Positions 42,302 to 51,237 of a stretch of 64,000 nt of DNA are shown here, in pieces (position 1 is the first letter of the stretch; every line of letters starts with the position of its first letter). Below the pieces are notes generated by a model. It ran no database searches and had not been told where the DNA came from. It was given only the letters and a program-made list of their open reading frames with translations. The stretch is from Haliscomenobacter sp965225875 (lineage in GTDB: Bacteria; Bacteroidota; Bacteroidia; Chitinophagales; Saprospiraceae), in contig NZ_CBDDBS010000003.1 in NCBI RefSeq assembly GCF_965225875.1, positions 1,984,001-2,048,000 on the forward strand. The letters run 5' to 3'. The translations under genes were made by a program, and so were the position numbers.

Positions 42302-42997
42302 ATGACTAAGGTACCTTTCACCTACAATGCGGATTCTTTTAAGGTAGCTATTGACTGCATTGTTTTTGGATTTGACAAACAGGAGCTCAAACTTTTGTTG
42401 GTTCACCGCAACATGGAACCAGCCAAAGGTCAATGGTCTTTGATGGGCGGTTTTTTGAGTCAGGAAGAAAGCCTGAATGATGGTGCCAAACGTATATTGT
42501 TCCAATTGACTGGTTTGGAAGACATTTACCTCGAACAAGTTTATTTATTTGGAGACATCAATCGAGACCCGGTTGAACGGGTCATTTCGATTTGTTATTA
42601 CGCATTGATCAAATTGGAAGATTACGACGAAGAGTTGGGGCAAAGCCACGATGCCCACTGGTTCCCCATTAAAGCCCGGCCGGAACTCATTTTTGACCAT
42701 GAACAAATGGTGGATGCGGCACTTTATCGCCTGCGTAGAAGAGCCGGTTATCAGCCCATTGGGTTTGAATTGTTGCCAGAGAAGTTCACCATGAAACAAT
42801 TGTTGAGCTTGTACGAAGCCATTTACGATCGTGACTTTGATGAAGGTAATTTCAGCAAAAAGATGCTTTCCCTGGGTATTCTGTTCAAAACCGATGAAAA
42901 GCTGCGCGGCAATTCCAAAAAAGGCTCTTTCCTTTATTCATTTGACCAGGCCGGCTATGAAAGTGTTAGGGAAAAAGGTTTTCGGATTATTGGCTAG
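42302..42997 (+). CDS. NrtR-like transcription factor: degenerate Nudix domain plus winged helix
   Basis: 231 residues. A Nudix fold occupies about 8-140 (VAIDCIVFGFDKQELKLLLV, KGQWSLMGGFLSQEESL). The Nudix box G-x5-E-x7-R-E-U-x-E-E-x-G-U is broken: after the first Glu it reads AKRILFQLTGLED, with the metal-binding Glu pair replaced, so hydrolysis is unlikely. Residues about 150-231 are a winged helix (FTMKQLLSLYEAIYDRDFDE, FSKKMLSLGILF), the layout of NrtR-type regulators of sugar or NAD metabolism. The target operon is not evident; it may be the neighbouring genes or distant. Confidence 0.85.
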   Translation: MTKVPFTYNADSFKVAIDCIVFGFDKQELKLLLVHRNMEPAKGQWSLMGGFLSQEESLNDGAKRILFQLTGLEDIYLEQVYLFGDINRDPVERVISICYYALIKLEDYDEELGQSHDAHWFPIKARPELIFDHEQMVDAALYRLRRRAGYQPIGFELLPEKFTMKQLLSLYEAIYDRDFDEGNFSKKMLSLGILFKTDEKLRGNSKKGSFLYSFDQAGYESVREKGFRIIG

Positions 42998-43011
42998 TAC
43001 TGCACCAATTT

Positions 43012-44220
43012 TTACCTCGGCTTTTTGGCAGGCACATTCCCTGGAACCCCTCTTTTTTCCAGGTAAAAGCGACGCAGTTTGATGCGTAAAAAGCGATAGT
43101 ATAAGCTAGTATAGTGAGGAAGTACATGATACAAGAAATAACGAATCTCCTCAATTCGGTAAATCAAATACGCAAAAAAAGCCAGGAACAACGCTGCCCC
43201 AATGGCCGCAGCCCAAGGCGTCCAGGAATGGCTTCCCAATGAGCGCACCCCAATTCCAAACCAGGTTCCGTACAACAGGACATAGTGTACGCTATAGATC
43301 ACCAGCGTTTCTCCACCGATTTTCATCACCAAAGGTGGAATGTTTTTGAAAATTTTAGTGATCCAGATGAAAATAGAAAAGACAATCAAAACGTGCCCAA
43401 GTCGCCAAAAAGAGGCATTGTTGTAGGTAGCCAATCTGAAATGGTCAATGGTAGTTAGATGATGCAAACCATTGAGAATATCGTTTACAGAATAATGAAT
43501 CCAAATCCCCAGACTTATGAACAACAAAGGCGCCCAATGGGTATGGTAAAAACTTGGCCAACGGTGCATGTGCCAACCTACCACCGCCCCAAAAAGGGAA
43601 AATCCAATCCAGGGAAAAAGGGTAAAAGTAGAGCCGTGATCTTTGATGAAGTAATTTTGCAACACCACTGGCAAGCCCGACCAGTCATAGGTTTTGATAT
43701 CCGGCGAAATCAAAAAGGCCGTCAGCGCCAGTACAAAATACATCAATGGCAAGGGAATTCGGGTGTACTGGTGCACAATAAACACTGCAATAACCGTAAA
43801 AATGGCTAGTCCAATGATGTGAAATACATCGACAAAAAAGAAGGAGGGGAAGAACTTGAGGCTAAACACGTAGAGGAAATTCCACTTGAGGATATAGCCC
43901 AAAAAGATCAACAACAAAACCCTGCGTAGCCCTTTTTGAATGCGTACATTCTGGTACCAAGGCCGCGAGTCGCGCAACATCAAAAACACAAATATCGCTC
44001 CACTTACAAAGAAAAAAATCGGTGCAGTAAGCCCCCGCATAAAATGCCAGGTCCAATAAATGGGATTGGTCAGATCACGATAGCGATCATCGAGCATGGT
44101 GTCAACAAAGTGGCCTTGCAGCATCATCATGATGGCATATGCCCTCAATACATCCAGGAAAACAATCCGCTTTTTGGGTGTTGCATTAAATACGGGAAGA
44201 GATGGAGAAACGGTGCTCAA
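43012..44220 (-). CDS. Membrane acyltransferase, DUF1624/HGSNAT-like
   Basis: 402 residues with about ten hydrophobic segments. It opens with RIVFLDVLRAYAIMMMLQGH, the diagnostic start of DUF1624/heparan-alpha-glucosaminide N-acetyltransferase-like proteins, with the conserved His in GHF. WHFMRGLTAPIFFFVSGAIF follows in the second helix. These proteins transfer acyl groups from acyl-CoA to sugars or envelope glycans across the membrane. No glycan gene cluster surrounds it, so the acceptor is unknown. It converges on the NrtR-like gene with only 14 bases between stops. Confidence 0.87.
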   Translation of the reverse strand: MSTVSPSLPVFNATPKKRIVFLDVLRAYAIMMMLQGHFVDTMLDDRYRDLTNPIYWTWHFMRGLTAPIFFFVSGAIFVFLMLRDSRPWYQNVRIQKGLRRVLLLIFLGYILKWNFLYVFSLKFFPSFFFVDVFHIIGLAIFTVIAVFIVHQYTRIPLPLMYFVLALTAFLISPDIKTYDWSGLPVVLQNYFIKDHGSTFTLFPWIGFSLFGAVVGWHMHRWPSFYHTHWAPLLFISLGIWIHYSVNDILNGLHHLTTIDHFRLATYNNASFWRLGHVLIVFSIFIWITKIFKNIPPLVMKIGGETLVIYSVHYVLLYGTWFGIGVRSLGSHSWTPWAAAIGAALFLAFFAYLIYRIEEIRYFLYHVLPHYTSLYYRFLRIKLRRFYLEKRGVPGNVPAKKPR

Positions 44221-44300
44221 TGCTTTGGTGTTGTTTTTGTCAAAGGTTTCGGCGTTTAGACGTACTCTGTGTTAAAAAGTAATCGCTCATATCCGAAAAC

Positions 44301-44332
44301 TTGCGCGAAATTAGGTAAAAAATATACTTTCG
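44301..44332 (+). promoter_or_regulatory. Promoter of purE
   Basis: TTGC at 44301-44304, a 20-bp spacer, and TACTTTCG at 44325-44332 (one mismatch to TAnnTTTG). The leader to the ATG at 44404 is about 65 nt. Confidence 0.65.
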
Positions 44333-44403
44333 TGCAAGCAGATTGGAAGCACTATTTCCAATTTTAACGTTTAATACTGTAACTCAAACAATTTAGCAAA
44401 AAT

Positions 44404-44919
44404 ATGGTTGGCATCATCATGGGATCGGATTCAGACCTACCGATCATGCGGCAAGCCGCTGAAATCCTCAAATACTTCGACATTCCGTGTGAAGTGACCA
44501 TCGTTTCGGCACACCGCACCCCTGAACGTTTGTTTCACTACGCCAAAAATGCCCACGAGCGCGGCTTAAAGGTGATCATTGCTGGGGCGGGTGGCGCCGC
44601 ACATTTGCCGGGAATGGTGGCTTCCTTGTCTCCCCTACCCGTAATTGGCGTGCCAATCAAATCTTCCAACTCGATCGATGGCTGGGATTCGGTTTTGTCC
44701 ATCCTGCAAATGCCCAATGGAGTTCCAGTGGCAACTGTAGCGCTGAATGCAGCTAAAAATGCCGGTATTCTGGCTGCTCAAATCATTGGGGCACATCATT
44801 CCATCGTTCTGGATAAAGTAGTAAAATACAAAAAAGAGCTAGAGGCCGAAGTCGCCGTAAAGTACCAAAAACTGGAGGCGGAAGGCTATGAGGAGTATGA
44901 ACGGACGAATAAAAAATAA
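44404..44919 (+). CDS. purE: N5-carboxyaminoimidazole ribonucleotide mutase
   Basis: 171 residues, class I PurE length. IIMGSDSDLPIM at about 4-15, VSAHRTPERL near 38, and IAGAGGAAHLPGMVASLSPL near 60 with IGVPIKSS are the active-site segments; the conserved His of SAHRTP is present. It converts N5-CAIR to CAIR in de novo purine synthesis. PurK is not adjacent. A long palindrome follows. Confidence 0.95.
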   Translation: MVGIIMGSDSDLPIMRQAAEILKYFDIPCEVTIVSAHRTPERLFHYAKNAHERGLKVIIAGAGGAAHLPGMVASLSPLPVIGVPIKSSNSIDGWDSVLSILQMPNGVPVATVALNAAKNAGILAAQIIGAHHSIVLDKVVKYKKELEAEVAVKYQKLEAEGYEEYERTNKK

Positions 44920-44939
44920 TATGAGTTCATTTAGTTTTT

Positions 44940-45188
44940 TTACCGCAGAGTTTCACAGAGTACCCGCAGAGTTTCGCGGAGTTTTTAAGTTTTAAGGAGT
45001 TTGCCACCTGCGGTGGCTGGAGTTTGTGCTCCAGGAAAATCTTGCAAGATCAAGCCAATAAATGGTACTTGATAAAGTTAAAGACCCAAGCTTCAGTAAA
45101 GGCGACCTCCGTGGACTCTCCGCACCGCAGGTGCCCCTAAAAAAACTCCGCGAAACTCTGCGGGTACTCTGTGAGACTCTGCTGTAAA
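44940..45188. repeat. 249-bp palindromic element with 47-bp arms and a structured centre
   Basis: Arms 44940-44986 and 45142-45188 (TTTCGCGGAGTTTTT core; CAGAGTTTCACAGAGTACCC) match with two mismatches. The 150-nt centre holds further hairpins: GCCACC/GGTGGC, TGGAG/CTCCA, CTTGCAAG and GCACC/GGTGC. It fills nearly all of the 322-base gap between purE and the GNAT gene. Its size, terminal inverted repeats and lack of a gene resemble a MITE, though no target-site duplication is clear. Confidence 0.9.
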
Positions 45189-45241
45189 CAAAATGCATAA
45201 CATGAGTAAATAACTGAAACCTCAGCCTCAATCTTATACCA

Positions 45242-45703
45242 ATGACACCCATTACCATTACCATCACCACCGTCTCTCCGGCGGATGAACAAGTTCAATC
45301 CCTCATTGCCAAACTGGATGCCTTCCAAATCGAATTGTACGGTCGGGAAAACTGCCACCTCGATTCCATTGAAGTGCTGCTTAAAAGTGGAGCGCACATG
45401 CTCGGCGCCTTCTCAGGGCCGCAATTGGTCGGCATCGGGGCCGTAAAAATCATGGGCGATTACGCCGAAATCAAACGCATGTACGTGGAAGAAAGCCACC
45501 GGGGAATGGGCATCGCGGAAAACATCCTCTCCAATCTGGAGGCTTATGCCCAGGAGCAAGGCATCATGCAGTTGAACCTCGAAACGGGCGTGTACCATAC
45601 GGCTGCCCAACAATTGTACCGAAAGTTGGGCTACTATGTGATTGATCATTTTGGGGATTACCCGATCACTGGCCTAAGTGTTTTTTACGAGAAAAAACTA
45701 TAA
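45242..45703 (+). CDS. GNAT-family N-acetyltransferase
   Basis: 153 residues. GNAT core: MLGAFSGPQLVGIGAVKIM near 55 (beta 2-3), EIKRMYVEESHRGMGIAENI near 79 with the acetyl-CoA pyrophosphate loop R-G-M-G-I-A, LETGVYHTAAQQLYRKLGYY near 117. The substrate cannot be inferred: E/D-rich N-terminus and the R-x-x-G-x-A loop are generic. Stand-alone gene between a palindromic element and the TetR operon. Confidence 0.9.
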   Translation: MTPITITITTVSPADEQVQSLIAKLDAFQIELYGRENCHLDSIEVLLKSGAHMLGAFSGPQLVGIGAVKIMGDYAEIKRMYVEESHRGMGIAENILSNLEAYAQEQGIMQLNLETGVYHTAAQQLYRKLGYYVIDHFGDYPITGLSVFYEKKL

Positions 45704-45770
45704 CAAAGGTTGATCTACCGAATTATCTGACCCATTCCAGGATGAGTTCACCGAATTGTCGCCTATTTAC

Positions 45771-45802
45771 CTACCTACTAGTAGATAGATATCGTATCTT
45801 TG
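45771..45802 (+). promoter_or_regulatory. TetR-type operator overlapping the tetR-fabF promoter
   Basis: CTACCTACTAGTAGATAG at 45771-45788 is an 18-bp palindrome with one mismatched pair, extendable by weaker flanking matches. The -7 box TATCTTTG (exact TAnnTTTG) is at 45795-45802, 13 bases before the ATG. The palindrome sits between the -33 and -7 positions, where a repressor would block transcription, so autoregulation by the encoded TetR protein is likely. The TetR start leaves only a very short leader. Confidence 0.65.
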
Positions 45803-45815
45803 CGAAAAAAATGGA

Positions 45816-46373
45816 ATGAGCACCCGCGAGACCATCATCGAACAAGCCGATTATTTGATCCGAGACAAAGGATACAACGCCTTTAGTTACTACGACTTAT
45901 CCAAGGCCATTGGTATAAAAAACGCTTCGATACACTATCATTTTCCCAGCAAAAGTGACCTGGGCATTGCCGTGGTGCAAAAGCATTTACAAGGATTGGC
46001 CGAGCTCCGTCAGGAAAAAAAGGATTTGAGCCCTTTGGAGCAACTGGAAGCTTTTTTTTCAATTTACACCAAAGCCCAATCCAATCAAAAAATTTGCCTG
46101 GTGGGTGCGCTGGCAACTGATTTTCACACCATTGAAGAAAATGTACAAACCCATCTAAAAGTCCTGGCCGATCAAGTGTTGAATTGGGTTACGGAAATTC
46201 TTGTACTGGGGCAACAGCAAGGTGTTTTCCATTTTTCCATTGAGCCCCGCACCAAGGCCATGTTGATCATTTCCAACATGCTGGCCATTGTGCAACTCAT
46301 CCGGCTCACCCAAATCGAAGATTTCGAGCGGGTTAAAGCGGCCATCATTTTTGAACTCACCAATCCACAATAA
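45816..46373 (+). CDS. TetR/AcrR-family transcriptional regulator
   Basis: 185 residues. DNA-binding domain at the N-terminus: TRETIIEQADYLIRDKGYNA, then the recognition helix region SYYDLSKAIGIKNASIHYHF and PSKSDLGIAVVQKH, close to TetR consensus. The C-terminal ligand domain is helical (LAELRQEKKDLSPLEQLEAF; WVTEILVLGQQQGVFHF). Its stop lies one base before the fabF ATG, making a two-gene operon. By position it probably controls itself and the ketoacyl-ACP synthase; the ligand could be an acyl-CoA or acyl-ACP, which is inference. A palindromic operator is in the promoter. Confidence 0.92.
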   Translation: MSTRETIIEQADYLIRDKGYNAFSYYDLSKAIGIKNASIHYHFPSKSDLGIAVVQKHLQGLAELRQEKKDLSPLEQLEAFFSIYTKAQSNQKICLVGALATDFHTIEENVQTHLKVLADQVLNWVTEILVLGQQQGVFHFSIEPRTKAMLIISNMLAIVQLIRLTQIEDFERVKAAIIFELTNPQ

Positions 46374-46374
46374 G

Positions 46375-47619
46375 ATGAATCGAGTGGTTATCACTGGTCT
46401 GGGCGCGGTAACACCCCTGGGCAACAATTTGGAAACGTTTTGGCAAGCCTTGCTAGCTGGAAAAAGTGGGGCGGCGCCCATTAGTAGATTTGACCCAGGC
46501 AAGTTCAAAACCAAATTTGCCTGCGAGGTCAAAAACTTTGATCCCTCAGCCATTATCGAAAAAGGGGAGCTACGCAAATACGATCTGTTTACCCAATACG
46601 CTTTGGTAGCCGTTCACGAGGCAGTTGAACAGGCCCAGATTGATTTTGAGCAACTCAACAAAAACCGCATTGGAGTCATTTGGGGCTCTGGCGACGGCGG
46701 GGTCTCCACTTTTGAGGAACAATTCGGGGAATTTGTACTCGGCGATGGCACCCCCCGTTTCAATCCCTTTTTTATCCCCAAACGCATTGTCAACATTGCC
46801 TCGGGTATCATTTCCATCAAATACGGCCTACGCGGCGTAAATTTTACCACCGTAGCCGCTTGTGCCGCTAGTAACACCTCCATCATCGATGCATTCAATT
46901 ACATCAGATGGGGCAAAGCAGACATGATCATCACGGGTGGTTCGGAGGCGTCCATCTCTGCCAGTTCGATCGGCGGTTTTAATGCTTCCCGGGCCATGTC
47001 GACCCACAATGAGGACCCGCAAAGTGCTTCCCGTCCGTTTGACACCGCACGCGATGGTTTTGTATTAGGAGAAGGCGCTGGAGCACTGATCCTGGAAAAT
47101 TACGAGCATGCCATGAAACGCAACGCCCCCATTTTGGCTGAGATAGTCGGGGGAGGCCTGGCTGCCGATGCCTACCACCTCACGGGCACCCACCCGGAAG
47201 GGGCAGGCGCTACCCTGGGCATGCAACTGGCACTGGAAGAAGCGGGCATTGAAGCCCACGAAATTGACTACATCAACGCGCACGCCACTTCCACTCCTAC
47301 GGGTGACCTCAGTGAATTGAAGGCGATTGAGACGGTGTTTGGGGCCAGTCCTCAGGCGAGCATCAGTGCCACCAAATCGATGACAGGGCATTTATTGGGG
47401 GCGGCCGGCGCGATTGAGGCCATTGCTTGTATCAAAGCCATTCAGGAAGATGTAATTCCGCCAACCATTAATTCCAAAGACATCGAGCCGGAGTTTGCAG
47501 GCAAGTTTGATTTTACATTGGGAGTGGCCAAAGCCAAAAGGGTCAAGTATGCGCTGAGCAATACTTTTGGTTTTGGGGGGCATATTGCTTGTTCGATTTT
47601 TAAAAAGTTTAACATTTAA
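46375..47619 (+). CDS. fabF: 3-oxoacyl-[acyl-carrier-protein] synthase II
   Basis: 414 residues from the ATG at 46375 (MNRVVITGLGAVTPLGNNLE). The Cys-His-His triad is intact: TVAACAASNTSII near 168 for the nucleophile, INAHATSTPTGD near 305 and KSMTGHLLGAAGAIEA near 338, and the end FGFGGHIACSIFKK is as in FabF. It elongates acyl-ACP with malonyl-ACP in fatty acid synthesis. As the second gene of a TetR operon without acpP next to it, it may be a specialised rather than the housekeeping copy. Confidence 0.92.
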   Translation: MNRVVITGLGAVTPLGNNLETFWQALLAGKSGAAPISRFDPGKFKTKFACEVKNFDPSAIIEKGELRKYDLFTQYALVAVHEAVEQAQIDFEQLNKNRIGVIWGSGDGGVSTFEEQFGEFVLGDGTPRFNPFFIPKRIVNIASGIISIKYGLRGVNFTTVAACAASNTSIIDAFNYIRWGKADMIITGGSEASISASSIGGFNASRAMSTHNEDPQSASRPFDTARDGFVLGEGAGALILENYEHAMKRNAPILAEIVGGGLAADAYHLTGTHPEGAGATLGMQLALEEAGIEAHEIDYINAHATSTPTGDLSELKAIETVFGASPQASISATKSMTGHLLGAAGAIEAIACIKAIQEDVIPPTINSKDIEPEFAGKFDFTLGVAKAKRVKYALSNTFGFGGHIACSIFKKFNI

Positions 47620-47689
47620 AATCAGTAAATAACAATTTGCAAGCTTAATTTTACTGGGCAAATCAAATGTAATTTTAATCCCAAATGTC

Positions 47690-50600
47690 ATGAAAAATTA
47701 CTTTGTCCTCAGTTTAATTGTGCTTGCATTCCCTTGTTTGCTGCTTGCTCAGTTTGGGTCGATCGAAAGGTTGTTTAACGTAGAAGGAAAATATACGCTT
47801 GGAATTGCTCCAGCCACTAGCAAAAGTACAGGATTTGTTTACGGAGGTGGCGGGCAAATCTATTATCCACGTGGAGCGTATTTTAGTACCGCTTTTTTAT
47901 TGCTACCAGACCCGTCAGAACGCGTTGGAGAAATCAAACACATTGATGTGGACAATGACCTGGATTGGGATTTGGTCGTCTTGACTCGCGAACGAAAATT
48001 GATTTTGTACATCAATGAAGGCAATGAATCCTTTCAATCAGGCAAGGTAGTGTACGCGTTTGATGTCCAGGCAAAAAATTTGGAAGTAGTGGATTTGGAT
48101 GGAGATCAGGATTCCGATATTGTTCTTTATGGGGAAGGATTTGGATTTAGTGCTTCCAATAGAGGAATAACAATGTTTCTAAATGATGGCCAGGGGAATT
48201 TTGCTGAAAAGCCTTTCAGCAGGGTTAGCATTTCTTACCCGAATTTATTCTTGGTTGGCAATTTTGACGCAGGAAAAGATTTTGATGTTATTTATACAGA
48301 TAGTTTCTCTGAAATTTTTTGGGTAAAAGACATCAGCACAGGAAACTTCAATAGCCAAGCAATGAATTTGAATACGGGGAGAATCATTAAATTAAGAGCC
48401 TTTGATTGGGATGAGGACCAGGATTTAGATTTATTGTACATCACTTATACCGGATTGTACCTGTTGGAGAACAATCAAGGAAAAGGGTTTTTAGCCCCTA
48501 AAAAACTGCTCCATCGCATCTCTGGCCTAGATACCGATTTAAATATGGCTGATTTTGATCAAGATCAGGATTTGGATTTAATCTTTGCTTCAGACCGAAT
48601 GAATGAATTGCTACTGTATAAAAGAACAGGTGTGACCCTTGATACGATTCCCCAAGTGATTGACCGGAATCTGGAGTATGCTGAAATCATTGAATTAGGA
48701 GATATCGATGGAGATAGGGATGTTGATGTTGTTTTGGGTACCTCTGCAAAAAATTACGCTATTCTTTATCGCAACATGGGGAGCCAACTGCAAAGGCAAC
48801 TTATAGATGGAGATATAGGAGAAGAGAGTTATTTAAGGTTTGCTGATATTGACAATGATTCTCTGCTGGATATACTGCCCGCATTTGATTGGGCCATCAA
48901 AAATTTAGGTGACCAAGGCTTTAGTCTTCGCTATTTACACGACAGTCTGGATTATAGCTGGATAGATAAAGGTATTCAACGTATACCCAGTTGGGGTGAC
49001 ATCAATGGAGACAATCGAGTCGATCTAGTGCTAATGCAAGGCAACTGCATCTACAGTTTCCTCAATCAAGGGCAGCATTTCTCCTTCCAGAAAAGAATCT
49101 GTGCAGAAGCTGATTTTTATTATGAGTTTCAAGATTTAATGGACATCAATCAAGATGGTAAGCTTGATGTAGTCTATTATTTCAATAAACGAGATAATTC
49201 TGAAAGTTTTTGGGCAGTTCGCTACAATGATGGCACTGGAAATTTTGGCCCCCAAGTCCCTTTACCTATATGTTGCACTGGCCTGGGATGGGCGGAGAAT
49301 AAGATTGTATTGGAGGATTTAAATCAGGATGGCCATCCGGAACTAATTTTATTGGGGTTTGGTGGGAGTATATTTTTTAATAAAAACCTGGGGCAAGGAA
49401 ATTACGATCCTAATGTAGTCGCTATTTCGGCAAATAGCGGTGTTGAGAACCAAGTCTATCCAGCCCAAGTTGCCGACTGGAACGGAGATGGATTATTGGA
49501 TATCATAGGACTTTATAACGGACAATTTGTTTTTATTCCCAATCTTGGTGGTTTCAAATTTGGCAAAAGGGAAAAAATAGCCGATCTGAATACCGAGGTG
49601 ATCAAAGTGGCGGATGGCAACGGTGATGGTCATCAGGATTTATTCTATGCCATTTACAATACGATCTATTTCCAACCACACCAGAACGGGAAACCATTGA
49701 GGGCAGCAATTCCCATCTCAACCAATTGGGAAGCATCTGCTAATCTCAACCTGACGAATATACAATTAATCGACATTGATCGTGATTTGGATTTGGATCT
49801 CATCGCCTCCTCTGGTTATTCCAGCATAATATATATCGCCAGAAATTACAGTGAACTAGCGACCATTAGTGGTCAGGTGTTTTGGGACGTCAATCAGGAC
49901 AGTACATTTAATGCCAATGAGTTGCCCATTCCTAATGCCAAAATTAGCCTTAGCCCCTCCGCCAAAGCTACCTACACCAATGAAGATGGATCTTATGTGT
50001 TTTTCACGGGCACGGGTACTTATGAATTGAGCGCTGAAGTTTCATACTGCTGGGTTCCTTTGGATACCAACCAGGTAAGCATCACCGTAGGTGGCGAATC
50101 AAAAAAGCACTCCTTTGCCTATATCCGTTCAGCCGAGGATACGACCAACATCCAAACTCACTTGCAGTATGGCTTTACTCGTTGCAACAGTACCAGTTCA
50201 GCCTGGGTCAGCGTACGCAATGCTGGGTGTTCAGATCCAAACATCCGATTAAAAATAGCCAAAAATCAGGCCATCAAATTTCTGGGCTATGATGTTCCTC
50301 CTTCCTTTGAAAGCAATGATACCGTGTATTGGAATATTTCCAACCTTTTACCCGGTGCAGAACAGCGGATCAAATTGACTATCCAGTTGCCAGGGGTTGA
50401 GTTTTTTGACAAGGAATTGTCCATTACCTGCGTCACCAGGATAGAAGGGGGTAGCTTTCAAAAAAACGCAACTCAGCTAGATACCTTTCCTTTCTTCTTA
50501 CGCTGTTCTTACGATCCCAACGACAAACAGGTGTCCCCCTTGAGTACCCTGCGGGACAATCCCATTTACTTCAAAAATAATCAGCTTGACTACACCATTC

Positions 50601-51229
50601 GGTTTCAGAATACTGGCAATGATACTGCCTTCAAAGTGGTGATTGTAGATACCTTACACCAGGCCTTTGATTGGACTACTTTTACACCCTTGCGATCCAG
50701 TCACCCTTACAGAGTTGAGCTAGATCAGGAAAAGGGCATTGTACAATTCATTTTTGATCCAATTGTGCTCCCGGATAGCAGTACCAACGAAGCGGGTAGC
50801 ATGGGTTTTGTCGCCTACTCCATTTCGTTTTACCCCAATGCCAAATTAGGCACTAGGTTAACCAATCGGGCGGGAATTTATTTTGATCAAAATCCGGTGA
50901 TATTGACCAATACCGTCCTGAGCACCATATCCGACTTGAGGACTTCTATTAAAACAACTACTCAGGCACGCGATATCATTGATTTTAGTGTAGTGCCTAA
51001 CCCCAATTCGGGAACCTTTCAGCTCTTGTTGAAGTCCTGGCCACTTGCCGAGCCTGAACTTAGCATTCAGATTACGGACCAATTGGGTAGGCCGGTTTTT
51101 CGAACCCAATTAAGCGGGTATAATAGCACCATTGGTTTACCTGAACTTCCAGCTGGTTTGTATTTTGCCTTAATCAAAAGCAAAACTGGTGCTAATTTTG
51201 GCATGCAAAAATTTATCCTGCAACCCTAA
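47690..51229 (+). CDS. Large secreted FG-GAP-repeat protein with T9SS type A sorting domain
   Basis: 1179 residues. Signal peptide 1-20. Residues about 75-720 are FG-GAP/VCBS-like propeller repeats with Ca-binding D-x-D-x-D loops (DVDNDLDWDLVVL, DLDGDQDSDIVLYG, DFDQDQDLDLIFAS, DIDGDRDVDVVLGT, DINQDGKLDVVYYF, DLNQDGHPELILLG, DWNGDGLLDIIGLY). An SdrD/Cna-B-like domain follows at about 724-795 (ISGQVFWDVNQDSTFNANEL), then a conserved Bacteroidota module with SYDPNDKQVSP and FQNTGNDTAFKVVIVDTL at about 935-1080, and a type A sorting domain (SVVPNPNSGTFQLLL, ITDQLGRPVFRT, PAGLYFALIKS). Probably a surface adhesin. Base composition in the first two thirds is more AT-rich than that of neighbouring genes. 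Confidence 0.87.
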   Translation: MKNYFVLSLIVLAFPCLLLAQFGSIERLFNVEGKYTLGIAPATSKSTGFVYGGGGQIYYPRGAYFSTAFLLLPDPSERVGEIKHIDVDNDLDWDLVVLTRERKLILYINEGNESFQSGKVVYAFDVQAKNLEVVDLDGDQDSDIVLYGEGFGFSASNRGITMFLNDGQGNFAEKPFSRVSISYPNLFLVGNFDAGKDFDVIYTDSFSEIFWVKDISTGNFNSQAMNLNTGRIIKLRAFDWDEDQDLDLLYITYTGLYLLENNQGKGFLAPKKLLHRISGLDTDLNMADFDQDQDLDLIFASDRMNELLLYKRTGVTLDTIPQVIDRNLEYAEIIELGDIDGDRDVDVVLGTSAKNYAILYRNMGSQLQRQLIDGDIGEESYLRFADIDNDSLLDILPAFDWAIKNLGDQGFSLRYLHDSLDYSWIDKGIQRIPSWGDINGDNRVDLVLMQGNCIYSFLNQGQHFSFQKRICAEADFYYEFQDLMDINQDGKLDVVYYFNKRDNSESFWAVRYNDGTGNFGPQVPLPICCTGLGWAENKIVLEDLNQDGHPELILLGFGGSIFFNKNLGQGNYDPNVVAISANSGVENQVYPAQVADWNGDGLLDIIGLYNGQFVFIPNLGGFKFGKREKIADLNTEVIKVADGNGDGHQDLFYAIYNTIYFQPHQNGKPLRAAIPISTNWEASANLNLTNIQLIDIDRDLDLDLIASSGYSSIIYIARNYSELATISGQVFWDVNQDSTFNANELPIPNAKISLSPSAKATYTNEDGSYVFFTGTGTYELSAEVSYCWVPLDTNQVSITVGGESKKHSFAYIRSAEDTTNIQTHLQYGFTRCNSTSSAWVSVRNAGCSDPNIRLKIAKNQAIKFLGYDVPPSFESNDTVYWNISNLLPGAEQRIKLTIQLPGVEFFDKELSITCVTRIEGGSFQKNATQLDTFPFFLRCSYDPNDKQVSPLSTLRDNPIYFKNNQLDYTIRFQNTGNDTAFKVVIVDTLHQAFDWTTFTPLRSSHPYRVELDQEKGIVQFIFDPIVLPDSSTNEAGSMGFVAYSISFYPNAKLGTRLTNRAGIYFDQNPVILTNTVLSTISDLRTSIKTTTQARDIIDFSVVPNPNSGTFQLLLKSWPLAEPELSIQITDQLGRPVFRTQLSGYNSTIGLPELPAGLYFALIKSKTGANFGMQKFILQP

Positions 51230-51237
51230 TTTTCACC

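Noticed and set aside
44992..45270. 92-residue minus-strand reading frame
   Set aside because: Encoded by the 249-bp palindromic element; low-complexity start (repeating MVMVMG).
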